Source: Thereva unica
Taxonomy: Eukaryota > Arthropoda > Insecta > Diptera > Therevidae
DNA length: 64,000 nucleotides
Reading direction: 5' to 3'
NCBI GenBank assembly: GCA_949987705.1
Contig: OX465282.1
Coordinates: forward strand, 86,044,070-86,108,069
Numbering within the stretch: position 1 is the stretch's first letter; each line of letters starts with the position of its first letter. Shown piece by piece: positions 44,201 through 52,928 of this stretch. Made by a program: the position numbers and the translations under genes. A model generated the notes under the pieces. It saw only the letters and a program-made list of their open reading frames with translations, did no database searches and had not been told where the DNA came from.

Positions 44201-46798
44201 CTTTCCGTCCCCCGAAAGTATGCAACATTCCGGAAAGAAAGAGAAATCGAGAAATTGCCCAAAACCTCGATAGAGACGCCGATAAAACGTGAGTCTTGAG
44301 ATTTGTATGGGGAAGAACTATATAGTTCATAAAAAACACGGCTATTGACATTCTATTGCTCAGCTTATCTTTAACAATTTTTGCAATGGAAACTACCCTC
44401 TCAATTGAGACATTTGAAAATAGCAACGACAACAAAGCGGTTTCAAGTTTGCGAATACCGTTATATCTAGGCTCATCCCCAGCATCTACTTCTTCAAGAG
44501 CTTTCACCCAGAACCCGTAGATCATACATTTTTTAGTTCAAAACGATTGCGTGATAATTTCGAGGAGAAATCTTTTGTGTCGGCTTTTATCTGTGGTGAA
44601 ACTGCTGGAGTCAAAATGCTGATTATCGCTACATGGAAGCTATTCTTTAGTACCTTTTGAAAGAGAAAAAAGAATAAATGCCACCTCCTTTAGTTTGATC
44701 CAAAAAGCTGTATCGTTAACTGAAAACAAAGTAACGGATCGCAATTTTTACTAAATTCATTCATATCATATCCATAGTCGATATATCAAAACTTGCACTA
44801 TCGTGTACAAGTAAAATAAAGTCGATTTAAAACGCTTACAATGATCCAAACGGCCCCCAAAAACGTATTAATAATGAAAATCAGACTCAGAACTTTCGTT
44901 TTTTCAACCAAACCAATGTTTTACTTGTACATGATAGCACAAGTTTTGAAGAAAATTTTAAGCTCTCAAACGTTGGTGCAGGGACCAAGGGGAGCGTTTT
45001 TACAAGAACGTCTGTTTTTTACAAAAAGTGAAATTTCAAGGAAACTTCAATGTTAACAAAAATGACACCATTTTTTCAACTAACATCAAGCAATATTTGT
45101 ACCAAATAACAAATATGTAAGTGGTGTTAAACAAAAGTTATTAACAAATTAAAAAAACGTGATTTTCGACAGTTTTTCCCATTTGGTTTTTTGCCCTAAC
45201 GTATAACTATATGACCATATTTTTTGTTTCCTGTTGGCAATTAACGCAAAAAATGCATAGGGCTATTTTAGATTGATTTGAATATACATAGGTAGCACCA
45301 CAATCCCTTTAACATCAATGCAAAACAACTTACCTTCTTGTTGTAAAGAGAACACACACTGCTGGACAAACTCATTTAATATTAATTGCTGTTCGGCTGA
45401 CGGTTTATATTCCAATTTTCTTACTCCAACATTTCCATTTGTTGTAAGTTGGTCAGAGAATATAATTAGAAGATCACAAACAGACATATAGGCCTTAAAT
45501 TTCAAAATTTCATACAAAATTTAATAACATAATTTAATATTACCGCTTCTTGAATTTGTATGGTTGGTCCATTTTTTACTAGCTCACAACAAGCACTCAA
45601 ATATTTATGTAAATTATTTCTAAGTTCTATTGAAGTCTCTTCCAAAGTAGAAACTTCACAATTATTTTCTATATGAAAGAGGCCCCAGTTTATAGAGAAA
45701 AAACACGCTTCAATACAATAAACCAAAGCCTCATGAGGAAGTTCTCTCCCTGGATTAACATGTTGTTGATATTCATCGATGTCTTGATAAAGCGAATCAA
45801 AAAGATTCCAAGGATTCAGATTATGGCAAGAATATAAAATTGAAACATTCTTTAAGGAAATTACTATTTGGAAAACTTCGTCCTCATTTGGCATTTCCTC
45901 GCCTAAAATAAAAATATTTGATTAAATACAATGTTGATGTCATTGTACACTTGTTTCCTTACCAGCAATTAAATTTCTCCATTCATCAATTGCATGATTG
46001 TATCTATTGACAGCCTGATCAATGATATTCGATCTTGCAACATCACATCGCGTGTAAGTAGCACTACCTTCAGTACATAAAAACTCTAAAGTTTTTGAGC
46101 AAGTTTCCAGAACTTCTCTATCAGTATGCATGTTCATAATATGGCCCATTTTATCCAAAAGCGCTTGCAAATTAGCTTCTTGACGTGATGTAGTATAGAT
46201 ATCCAGATCGAAATATTGCGGGATTGAAAGTAAGTTTGTTAGCTTTTCTGCATCTGCTTGATATTTCTCAAGAAGTGGTGGCAGGGTAACAATGAAATGT
46301 TCTGTTAGTTTTATCTTATCATCTGAGACTTGTTTAAGTTCTTTTGCGCTTAAAGCCAATTTTCTATTACTCGCTCTTCCAACGGGGGCTTCACCAGTTG
46401 CTGATTGTCTTACACTGCTAACCATAATTTCAATTAATGTAGATTCTTGTTTATTATCCAATGGCTCTTCTGATGGACCTGGTTCTTCTAGCAATAAATC
46501 TGTCATACACTCCCAATCTTTGACCATATTATTATTGTCGATAAAGGAATCGACTAAATAAGCGCCATGTTCATGAAGTTCGGATTCTATGAAAAATTGT
46601 ACTAAATCTCGGATAAGAGGAGTGCTTGGTAGACGTCGTTTTCCACGCTTAGTTTTTACAACATCCATATCATCTGACAGGTGAAACAGTCTCACGTTTA
46701 AGAACTCCGCTGCAGATTGTGCAACTCCACGATGTGATGAATATACAAGTTCATACACGATTTCACAATCTTTATCTGTGAGGATGTCGGGATGAATT
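35151..46798 (-). CDS. SA: Cohesin subunit SA/stromalin (STAG family), C-terminal half, six exons
   Basis: Exons on the minus strand: 46,798-45,963; 45,902-45,544; 45,493-45,334; 35,998-35,868; 35,804-35,267; 35,209-35,151. All introns have GT-AG ends, and the codon phase is kept across every junction. The sequence follows the STAG/SA order: HPDILTDKD, LVYSSHRGVAQSAAEFL, ESELHEHGAYLVDSF, ESTLIEIMVSSVRQSA, IPQYFDLDIYTT, then ELHKKRNFLAGYCKLIVYN, LAKRFALSFGLDAVKNRE and PLFAYRNSLLHG. STAG/SA holds the cohesin ring on chromatin and binds RAD21, which is needed for sister-chromatid cohesion. The protein ends with an Asp/Glu-rich tail (poly-D/E, then HNDPDFRG) soon after YRNSLLHG, so its C-terminal tail looks shorter than in vertebrate STAGs. 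No stop or frameshift is seen. The 5' exons are outside the window. Confidence 0.9.
35267..35804 (-). CDS. SA: SA exon 5 of those visible
   Basis: The acceptor is 'tttcaacag' and the donor 'gtaagt'. It encodes CYNEYGDIIKTTLGKAREIN to KKAYVRRRRDH, including SQEFIELKELAKRFALSFGL and LAFLEILNEFTNKLIKQDK. An ATG at 35,768 inside it is not the true start. Confidence 0.9.
35868..35998 (-). CDS. SA: SA exon 4 of those visible
   Basis: The acceptor is 'tatacgcacag' and the donor 'gtaagg'. It encodes EGHDETRIEELHKKRNFL, then AGYCKLIVYN to FKHYVR (phase 0). This matches the EALHKRRNLLAAFCKLIVY stretch of STAG proteins. Confidence 0.9.
36109..38295 (-). repeat. Right arm of 2.2-kb inverted repeat, inside SA intron 3
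   Basis: It is the reverse complement of 23,545-25,800 from 'gagtgtgcttaagaccacac' to 'gaagttttacttcaaaaa'. It contains about 220 bp (37,655-37,890) missing from the left arm and lacks its H-MITE. It begins about 110 bp into the intron from SA exon 4. Near both ends lies the motif GAAGTAAAACTT, inverted relative to itself, which may mark the ends of a non-autonomous element. Confidence 0.85.
38296..38654. other. Intron sequence, nothing recognised
   Basis: Lies between the inverted arm and the SINE, within SA intron 3. Confidence 0.25.
38655..38860 (-). mobile_element. tRNA-derived SINE, minus strand
   Basis: On the minus strand the tRNA-like head reads 'ggcgaaagggagtaaagcgc' then 'cctggctaccatccc', B box 'gggttcgaatccc' and 'gcagcgcc' (about 38,853-38,787). 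The body (cttcgcctttttcacttttccacctacataac..., tcctgtcatagccttccttagtcc..., ctccaccaaag) matches 3,855-3,975. The B box is better preserved than in the copy at 3.8 kb. Confidence 0.75.
38861..40848. other. Intron sequence; repeat at 39,234-39,370, otherwise nothing recognised
   Basis: 39,234-39,370 matches 3,625-3,756 in the same orientation. A short pyrimidine-rich piece at 39,625-39,690 faintly resembles the SINE body. Open frames of 69-70 codons (39,963 and 40,341) have no support. Confidence 0.35.
40852..41144 (+). mobile_element. H-MITE copy 3, right end lost
   Basis: It starts GGGGGATGATACACGGGTCA after TAA (40,849-40,851) and matches copy 1 along its length to 'tcaacaaactgact' near 41,140. 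The last 30-40 bp are missing, replaced by LINE A sequence. Confidence 0.8.
41145..42598 (+). pseudogene. LINE family A, most complete copy (endonuclease end plus RT)
   Basis: The end of the endonuclease (ANWLGLTNFFQSTDGNQ, GMHLFIPHSTKS) and the linker (NRWFNLECMNLIRNKEAAFR) are in 41,170-41,560. After a frame change, RT follows in 41,564-42,406: VNKSTGPDNIPPIFLKQCA, SNYRPIAITSILSKTME, QYGFRQKRSTGDLLVCL, LDIYKAFDRVWHS, AGVSQF. Another shift precedes the palm box FADDGTLRYW (42,440-42,470). An internal deletion after about 42,545 joins directly to the 3' terminal motif 'acaaagggtgactcctgagcttaccactaccacat' and A-tail. It is 5'-truncated and inactive. Confidence 0.85.
42599..42692 (-). mobile_element. 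H-MITE copy 4, one-end fragment
   Basis: Minus-strand GGGGGATGATACACGGGTCA through 'aagtgtgcggtgt', then cut by the A-tail of LINE A. It is adjacent to copy 2. Confidence 0.75.
42700..43899 (-). mobile_element. H-MITE copy 2, interrupted by an 865-bp foldback, TTA target duplication
   Basis: TTA lies at 42,697-42,699 and 43,900-43,902. The outer ends are GTGGGATGATACACG (left) and CGTGTATCATCCCCC (right). Removing the foldback and one 7-bp duplication leaves 328 bp, against 327 bp for copy 1. The order of internal blocks equals copy 1 in reverse. Confidence 0.85.
42755..43619. mobile_element. Foldback element with 7-bp target duplication GCGGAGG
   Basis: The whole 865 bp is an imperfect palindrome centred near 43,190. 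Paired blocks include 'caagaccctctcccctacaagcc'/'ggcctgtagttgagaggatcttg', 'gttatatttttgtggtaaa'/'tttactacaaaaatataac', 'gttaattgttgaggtgatcaa'/'ttgatcgccttaacaattaa' and 'aaaagtgattttaaagt'/'actttaaaatcactt'. GCGGAGG lies at 42,748-42,754 and 43,620-43,626. Intact H-MITE copy 1 reads GTGGAGG there (rc of 24,035-24,041). It is non-coding, with no transposase to name a superfamily. Confidence 0.8.
44190..44530 (-). pseudogene. hAT transposase C-terminal (dimerisation) remnant
   Basis: 111 codons on the minus strand containing KLETALLSLLFSNVSIERVV, SIAKIVKDKLSNRMSI, the hallmark of the hAT C-terminal dimerisation region (SNxxxER...K..LRNRM). The rest of the transposase (zinc finger, catalytic residues) is not seen. 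It lies inside SA intron 3 and is read in the same direction as SA, with no splice signals that would join it. Confidence 0.7.
44531..45333. other. Intron sequence 5' of SA exon 3 (genomic right of hAT remnant)
   Basis: Nothing coding is recognised. Open frames are short, and the boundary at 45,333 is the donor of SA exon 3. Confidence 0.3.
45334..45493 (-). CDS. SA: SA exon 3 of those visible
   Basis: The acceptor is 'aaatttaag' and the donor 'gtaagt'. It encodes AYMSVCDLLIIFSDQ to FVQQCVFSLQQE. It is followed by a 9.3-kb intron, in contrast to the 50-65 bp introns around it. Confidence 0.85.
45544..45902 (-). CDS. SA: SA exon 2 of those visible
   Basis: The acceptor is 'tttattttag' and the donor 'gtaata'. 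It encodes EEMPNEDEVFQIVISLKNVS through the NLNPWNLFDSL region to GPTIQIQEA. The intron before it is only 60 bp and the intron after it 50 bp. Confidence 0.88.
45963..46798 (-). CDS. SA: SA exon 1 of those visible
   Basis: The acceptor is 'tttttatag' and the donor 'gtaagg'. It encodes HPDILTDKD to DEWRNLIAG (about 278 residues). It ends in phase 1, with one base (g) joined to the next exon. Conserved stretches include the ESELHEH and FDLDIYTT helices of the STAG helical repeat. Confidence 0.9.
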
Positions 46799-46808
46799 CT
46801 ATAAAAAG

Positions 46809-46949
46809 AGGATTGTAGAATAATTTTTTATTTAATTTAATTGATGTGTAAAGAGCTGTATAAATATTGAAAAAAGCAGAAAACAAAGCACCATTGTCCC
46901 ACATTGGTCCCACAATCAAGGTAGAGGAACACGAGTTTGACGTGGTAAA
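46809..46949. other. Intron upstream of the first visible SA exon
   Basis: AT-rich, with a T-rich tract on the acceptor side of 46,798. The minus-strand open frame 46,955-46,698 crosses the splice acceptor and is not an exon as it stands. Confidence 0.35.
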
Positions 46950-47560
46950 AATCATTTACCTACCTTGGGTCAATAGTAGCAGCCGACAATAGCATGGAAC
47001 CAGAAATACGCGCACGACTGCTAAAAGCCAACAAAGCCTACTATAGTCTGTCAAGGCTCTTTAAATCCAAGTATGTAACCATAACGTCTAAATTTTTACT
47101 ATATAAGACGATGCTCTTACCGGTTCTCACATATACATCTGAAGCGGGGGGCTTAGCAAAAGACACTCAAATCTCTTAGTCGTGTTCGAGAGGAAAATAC
47201 TTCGGAGGATTGTTGGCCCCGTATGTGAGGAAGCACGATTCCGGAGACTCTACAATGACGAGACGAGACGCGACATGATGTTGTGAAGAAAATAAAGCTC
47301 GGTAGGCTCCGGTGGGCAGGGCATCTAGCTCGTATGAATGAAGATTAGCCTGCTCGGAAAGTTCTCTGCGTTAAGACCTATGGCCTATGGGGTGCGACAG
47401 CGAGGGAGACCCAACCCTCGCTGGAAGGATGGCGTAGACCAGGACGCTCAGAGCTTAGGGATGCCAAACTGGATGACATCTGCTCAGAATCGGGACCAGT
47501 GGAGAACAAAAGAAGAAGAAGATTGTTATCATTTTGGAAACGGACCCTGCATTGTGTTCA
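46950..47560 (+). pseudogene. LINE family C, 3' coding end
   Basis: 46,994-47,179 reads EIRARLLKANKAYYSLSRLF, SKYVTITSKFLLYKTMLLPV. After shifts comes the cysteine region near 47,185-47,250 and GRPNPRWKDGVDQDAQSLGM in 47,338-47,540. It is the same family as 28,835-29,669, in opposite orientation. The tail is (AAG)n-like at about 47,510. Confidence 0.75.
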
Positions 47561-47681
47561 TTCTCACGCTTTTGGAAGTTGAGATACACTACACTTGTTG
47601 CTGTAGATGATGTACATCAATAGCATAGAGAATGCTGTTTGACTGAGTCAATCTCAGCAACGCAACTAGACTGCAGATTTA
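47561..47681. other. Short unassigned spacer
   Basis: Nothing is recognised between the LINE and the foldback element. Confidence 0.2.
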
Positions 47682-49161
47682 GTACAGTCAATCTGTAAGT
47701 GAGCCTCCGAAAAATGACATACCGAAATTTGACTTGATGAATCGTTAGGGGGCATGTTATGAAGTTAATGTCAAATTTCCGAAGTCCCCCCTCCACCTGT
47801 TTTTGAGAAAATCCAAAAAATGGGTCCAAATTTTGAAATGCGTTTTTCTCAGAATCTATGGGTTTTGGTGAAAAGTTTATTTAACAAAAAATGTAGAGGA
47901 CATTGTTTACTACATTTTATGTTATTGAAGTGACGTCATCCGACTTGAAATACAAAAAGTAGGTGGCGCTGAAGCATCAAAAAAGTGTTTGTTTGCTATT
48001 TTCGTTAAAAAAATACTTAGTTTTTTTGCAATGATGTAAATGAGAAAGTTGTTCGTCTCAAATTCGGCTACAACTTTTATTTAAACTATTTTTTTATAAA
48101 ACTTACCGTTTTCGAGTTGGAGCTTGCCGATGTGTACAAATTGTACATTATGTGATGCGCCGATGCGTGTTTGTCATAAATTGTATAGAAAGATTATTTT
48201 GGGATTAATATACAATAATGTTTACTTGATATTCTTATTTTCAACAATAATTCAGATAAACAATTAATAATGGTACCCTTTTGGTACAGCTTGTTGTAAA
48301 CGGTGAACATACAGTTGAAACGAATGTAACACAAGATAGGCGTGAAAGATTCACACGAAATGTCAAGACTAATTTTCTTTTAATTTAAAATTTGTCACTA
48401 TTAATTTATTTAAGGAACCATAAAAATAGTGTCACGTGTTCACATTAAAAGATTTCCAATTTAACCTTTTGTAAAAGTGGAAAACAAAAATCTGTAAGAT
48501 TTAAATATTCAGAATTTATGAATTAAATTTAAAGTATTTTGTTTCCATTTTGTCTCACAAACGAAACAGACACTCATTTTAAGAGAGCAAAGTTTGGACG
48601 CCTTTACTCTCTGAAACTCACATAGCAAAAAGAAAAATGTACGTGTCGTAGTGGATTAGGCAGATGTTAGAAACCGGTCTTTTGTCCAAACTATGTCGAT
48701 TGGCCGGGCGAAAGTAACAAAAGAACGGTAATTTTTATAAAAAAAATAGTTTAAAAAAAAGTTGTAACCGATTTTGTGACGAAAAACTTTCTCATTTACA
48801 TCATTGCAAAAAAAACTATTTTTTTAACGAAAATAGCAAACAAACACTTTTTTGGTACTTCAGCGCCACCTACTTTTTGTATTTCAAGTCGGATGACGTC
48901 ACTTCAATGACATAAAATGTAGTAAACAATGTCCTCTACATTTTTTGTTAAATAAACTTTTCACCAAAACCCATAGATTCTGAGAAAAACGCATTTCAAA
49001 ATTTGAGCCCATTTTTTGGATTTTCTCAAAAACAGGGGGAGGGGGGACTTCGGAAATTTGACATTAACTTTATAACATGCCCCCCTAACGATTCATCAAG
49101 TCAAATTTCGGTATGTCATTTTTCGGAGACTCCCTATTTTTTCGTGACAGATTGACTGTAC
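47682..49161. mobile_element. Long-TIR foldback DNA element, about 1,480 bp
   Basis: The left arm 47,682-48,118 and right arm 48,722-49,161 are inverted repeats of about 435 bp. Both ends start GTACAGTCAATCTGT. Shared blocks include 'atgacataccgaaatttgac', 'aagtaggtggcgctgaag', 'gtagaggacattgtttac' and 'gatgacgtcacttca'-type sequences. The middle (48,119-48,721) is AT-rich and non-coding. Target duplications are not clear. It lies 77 bp left of the errantivirus-like element's ACTG. Confidence 0.85.
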
Positions 49162-49242
49162 AAATTCGTAAGAGGGCAAACAATAGCTTTAGGGGTAGAT
49201 GAAAATTACATTGTGTAAATTAGTTTGTCCGTCACTGAACTG

Positions 49243-50626
49243 TGTAGTAACGGCCGAAGTCCGTACTACTTTCTTTAACCCATTTGGATCTAAACCGATA
49301 TGTAAAAATCCCATATATCAATCAATATATATATAATTATATATATATTCATAAATTCCTACCTAAAAAATTAAAAACCAAAAATATTTTCACCCATGTA
49401 AAATTATTTTCAAAATTCCCCATAGATATTCAGCAAGCAAAATCTTCCCAAGAAATTTTGCTATCAAATGTTTCAACCGACAATTCTCAGACAATTTGAG
49501 CGCTCCTATTTCATTTTTCCGTCCTAAAATCTACATTCAAGCACGTACGCCAACGAGCGCTCCGAATTCAAATTTTCAACCGACAATTCTCAGACAATTC
49601 GAGCGCTCCTATTTCATTTTTTCCGTCCTAAAATTTTACATTCAAGCACGTACGTTAACGAACGCTCCAATTTCAAATTGTCTTTTCAAACACCAAAAAT
49701 GCTGATAATGAGTTTCATCTTCAATTATGAAAAACACCTCACAAAAATTCCATGAGAAAAAGCTTTGCTGCGTCGGCAGCAATAGACAATTTAAATATCA
49801 GGCTCAACACAGGTTCGAGGCAGTCCGGGATTTTTAGCTCAAGTGCGCGGATCCAAAGATTATTTTAAAAAGGTTCAATTCAAGTTTTTATTAAAATCAA
49901 CTCATGTAATACTAGTGCGCGGATCCAAAGCTTATATTAAAAAAAGGTTCAATTCAAGTTTTTGTTAAAATCAACTCATGTAATTCAAGTGCGCGGATCC
50001 AAAGCCTATTTTAAAGGTCCAATTCAAGTTTTTGTTAAAATCAACTCATGTAATACTAGTGCGCGGATCCAAAGATTATTTTAAAAAAGGTTCAAGTTTT
50101 TATTAAAATCAACTCATGTAATACTAGTGCGCGGATCCAAAGCCTATTTTAAAGGTCCAATTCAAGTTTTTGTTAAAATCAACTCATGTAATTCAAGTGC
50201 GCGGATCCAAAGCCTATTTTAAAGGTCCAATTCAAGTTTTTGTTAAAATCAACTCATGTAATACAAGTGCGCGGATCCAAAGATTATTTTAAAAAAGGTT
50301 CAAGTTTTTATTAAAATCAACTCATGTAATTCAAGTTATTTTAAAAAGGTTCAATTCAAGTTTTTGTTAAAATCAACTCATGTAATTCAAGTGCGCGGAT
50401 CCAAAGCTTATTTTAAGGCCCAATTCAAGTTTTTGTTAAAATCAACTCATGTAATACAAAAAGGACACGATCCAATTAATTAATTCGTATTAAAGTGATT
50501 CTTATTAAAAAGATTTTCTGTTTTTAATCCGGTCAACCCGGGAGCATAGAAAGATATAAGGTGCAAGTGATCTACGGAGGACCTAGCACTCCTTGTCCCT
50601 GGTGCAGAACCAAGGATTCTGCAACA
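49243..50626 (+). repeat. 5' LTR, 1,384 bp, with internal tandem repeats
   Basis: It contains about nine copies of a 66-75 bp unit in 49,845-50,460, each with GTGCGCGGATCCAAAG and AAATCAACTCATGTAAT. Earlier in the LTR, 'caaccgacaattctcagaca...gagcgctcctatttcat' is a pair of direct repeats at 49,475 and 49,577. Very long for an insect LTR. The array may be regulatory, but this is not shown. Confidence 0.92.
49845..50460 (+). repeat. LTR tandem array, about nine units of 66-75 bp
   Basis: Units carry a BamHI-like GGATCC core in GTGCGCGGATCCAAAG near 49,846, 49,915, 49,990, 50,060, 50,127, 50,197, 50,268 and 50,390. One unit near 50,336 lacks it. The 3' LTR has only six units (60,841-61,262), which accounts for its shorter length of about 192 bp. 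Confidence 0.88.
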
Positions 50627-50632
50627 AAAGAC

Positions 50633-50650
50633 TGGTGGCAGCGGTGGGAT
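50633..50650 (+). promoter_or_regulatory. Primer binding site, matches 3' end of a tRNA-Leu
   Basis: TGGTGGCAGCGGTGGGAT begins 6 bases after the LTR. Its complement ends CCCACCGCTGCCACCA, the 3' end of tRNA-Leu (UAG/AAG type) plus CCA, as I recall that tRNA. Confidence 0.75.
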
Positions 50651-50683
50651 TTTTAAGGATAACTCCCAGGATCCAGATGGACG

Positions 50684-50842
50684 ATGGACCAACAACTAAA
50701 AAGGACGAGAGCTGCGACGAGGGAATTCAAAAACCTGTCAACTAAGGCACAAAAATATCACGAACCAGCGGGACCAGACGACGCTACTATGGATTGGGCA
50801 ACCTTCAAGGAAATTGTAGATAAATTGAACAAAATCAAGTAA
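50684..50842 (+). CDS. Small leader ORF, 52 codons, with a donor-like end
   Basis: It starts MDQQLKRTRAATREFKN, is basic at first, and has DDATMDWATFKEIVDKLNK near its end. It stops at TAA inside 'atcaagtaagc', which also fits a splice donor (CAA|GTAAGC). In errantiviruses env is made from a spliced RNA with a donor in this area. It could be a chance frame or a leader exon. I do not recognise the peptide. Confidence 0.35.
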   Translation: MDQQLKRTRAATREFKNLSTKAQKYHEPAGPDDATMDWATFKEIVDKLNKIK

Positions 50843-51295
50843 GCTAGTACTTAATAAAACAATAAGCATTCCTTTCTTATAATGCCATAATCAAAAATAT
50901 ATAAATACTTATAATAAATAGAACTACAATTTCTTATATTTAAAATAAAACTGGAGCTTCCTTTAACTTTCAAACAAAATTTATATTTAAAATTTTTACT
51001 ATACAATATATAAGTATATCGAACCAAACAAGATTCTTGTCATAAATATTTAAAACATTGTCAGTGCATCGTTTTAGGGCTTGTATGTGAACTTTTTTTT
51101 TTCTCTGTCTTCGGTTGTGTTGAATTCGTTCTTCTTTTTTTACAAAAAAAAACAGGAATAGTCGTGCTAAGAAAATCCCTTTTAACGGATTTTTCCTCTC
51201 TCTTCTTCTCTCCGCCTGTCGTGAAAAGGCGACAAGCCTAATACAATCCAAAGATTGTTAGAGCAACACGGCGAAAAGTCTACGGCAGCCTTATA

Positions 51296-52927
51296 ATGCC
51301 GAACGACAATCCACCACCGTCGAACTCAGCTCCTACGGAGGCAGTCTGTAAACTATCGATTGCATACATAAGAAGCATGATCCCGGATTTCGACGGAAAC
51401 CCGGAAGATGTCCACAAGTTTATTTCATGTTGCGATTCCCTGTTCTCGGTATGTAGAACAGCGATAGACGAAACCTTGTTCTTAAACGTCCTAAGGAGCA
51501 AGGTGAGCGGAGTCGCCTATGACCTCTTCAAGTACCAAACGTACTCTACATGGTCATCTCTGCGACCCGACATCCTCCATCAGTTTCGGGAATCAAAATC
51601 CCGCCTCACAATTCAAAGTGAGATGATGCGCCTAAAACAGACGTCACGAGAGGATACAAAGGATTTCGGACTAAGAGTCATAAAGACTCTAGCCGAACTC
51701 AACAATGCAACACAAGGCGACAACGTCGATGCCGATGCTCGTAGCTTTCTACTGAAAGAGAACGAGCAAAACGCAATCATCGCCTATCAAGACGGTTTAC
51801 GCGATGATCAATTGAAAATCATAGCTAAAACCAGCACTCAGGAGAGTCTCAAGAAACTAGTCTCCAACATTAACGATCACGCAGCACGAATACCCACCAC
51901 TTCACAACCACACACTGTACCCAGAGTTGTGCCAACCTGTGAAGTTTGTGGAAAGAGAGGACACAGCAAGGAGACTTGTTACAGGAATAGATATACGAGG
52001 TGTGGCTATTAAATAACGAGACTGACGCTGTAAAACATTTTATTTTTATTTCATACATTTTTACTTGTTATACCCTACAATATACATCCCTCCTCTATCC
52101 CTACAACGCTCCATGCGAATCTTACATTGTTCGAAACAGTGCTGGAAGTCTTTTTCTGTCAGCTCCTTCAGGACGCGTGCCGCTTTCTCTTTCACAGCTT
52201 CAACAGACTCAAATCTTGTTCCTTTTAATGCAAATTTCACCTTAGGAAACAGATAGAAGTCGCACGGCGCAAGATCCGGCGAATAAGGCGGATGGTCTAA
52301 CACTGGGATACTGAATTTGGCTAGAAACCTCTTAACAGACAATGCGGAATGTGTTGCGACAATGCGTTGCTCTACTGTTACACTAAACATTTTTCCGGCG
52401 AAACAAAAAAACAACTCTAATGCGAACGAAGGCTACGGCTGTACTGATTTGTTTACAGAAGCGAGAAGCACTACCTTCGAAAGAGAAGACTTCACGATAA
52501 CAGCTGTTGGTTGCTGGCGTTTGGCGCATGCGCACTTCTTCTGTAGCAGCGTCAGTCTCGTTATTTAATAGCCACACCTCGTATACCCTCCTTTACACAG
52601 AAACCAGTTATAAAAAGGGAGGTAAACCAGCTGATTTGCGCGTATTGCCGAAAACCGAATCATCATATCAGCGAGTGTCGTTCCAGAGAGTATAACAACA
52701 GAGCACGCCAGCAAACTCAAAACCAGGACTCGCAAAACCAAGGACTCGTTAGGTTCAGGGAACCACCACAAGCCTCAATCAGCCACAATCAACCTTCCAG
52801 AATACGACTAATAAGACAACAGGAACCAACACCCCTTTCGGGAAACGACGACATGCGGGAGGAGACAAGCGGCGCCCCTACCCGCCAAATCATTTCTCAG
52901 GCCGTAATTCACACCCCACCAGCAATT
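51296..52927 (+). pseudogene. Gag of errantivirus-like element, interrupted by mariner
   Basis: Capsid-like start (51,296-51,990): LSIAYIRSMIPDFDGNPEDV, KVSGVAYDLFKYQTYSTW, REDTKDFGLRVIKTLAELNN, then a first CCHC knuckle CEVCGKRGHSKETC. A 590-bp mariner follows. A second knuckle CAYCRKPNHHISEC is at 52,637-52,680, and the frame closes near 52,927. With the mariner set aside, the two parts are still out of frame, so a further indel is present. The end of gag overlaps the pol frame (-1). Confidence 0.88.
51994..52583 (-). mobile_element. Internally deleted mariner, 590 bp, TA target duplication
   Basis: Perfect or near-perfect TIRs TACGAGGTGTGGCTATTAAA at both ends extend through TAACGAGACTGACGCT. 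TA lies outside both ends (51,992-51,993 and 52,584-52,585). A minus-strand frame at 52,414-52,061 (117 codons) keeps the transposase C-terminal third, including YSPDLAPCDFYLFPKVKFAL (final catalytic Asp of the DD34D triad) and ELTEKDFQHCFEQCKIRMER, joined to a short N-terminal piece. It is non-autonomous. Confidence 0.92.
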
Positions 52928-52928
52928 T

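Noticed and set aside
49284..49705. Paired open frames repeated at 60,284-60,705
   Set aside because: They lie in the LTRs and are identical because the LTRs are. They are not separate genes.
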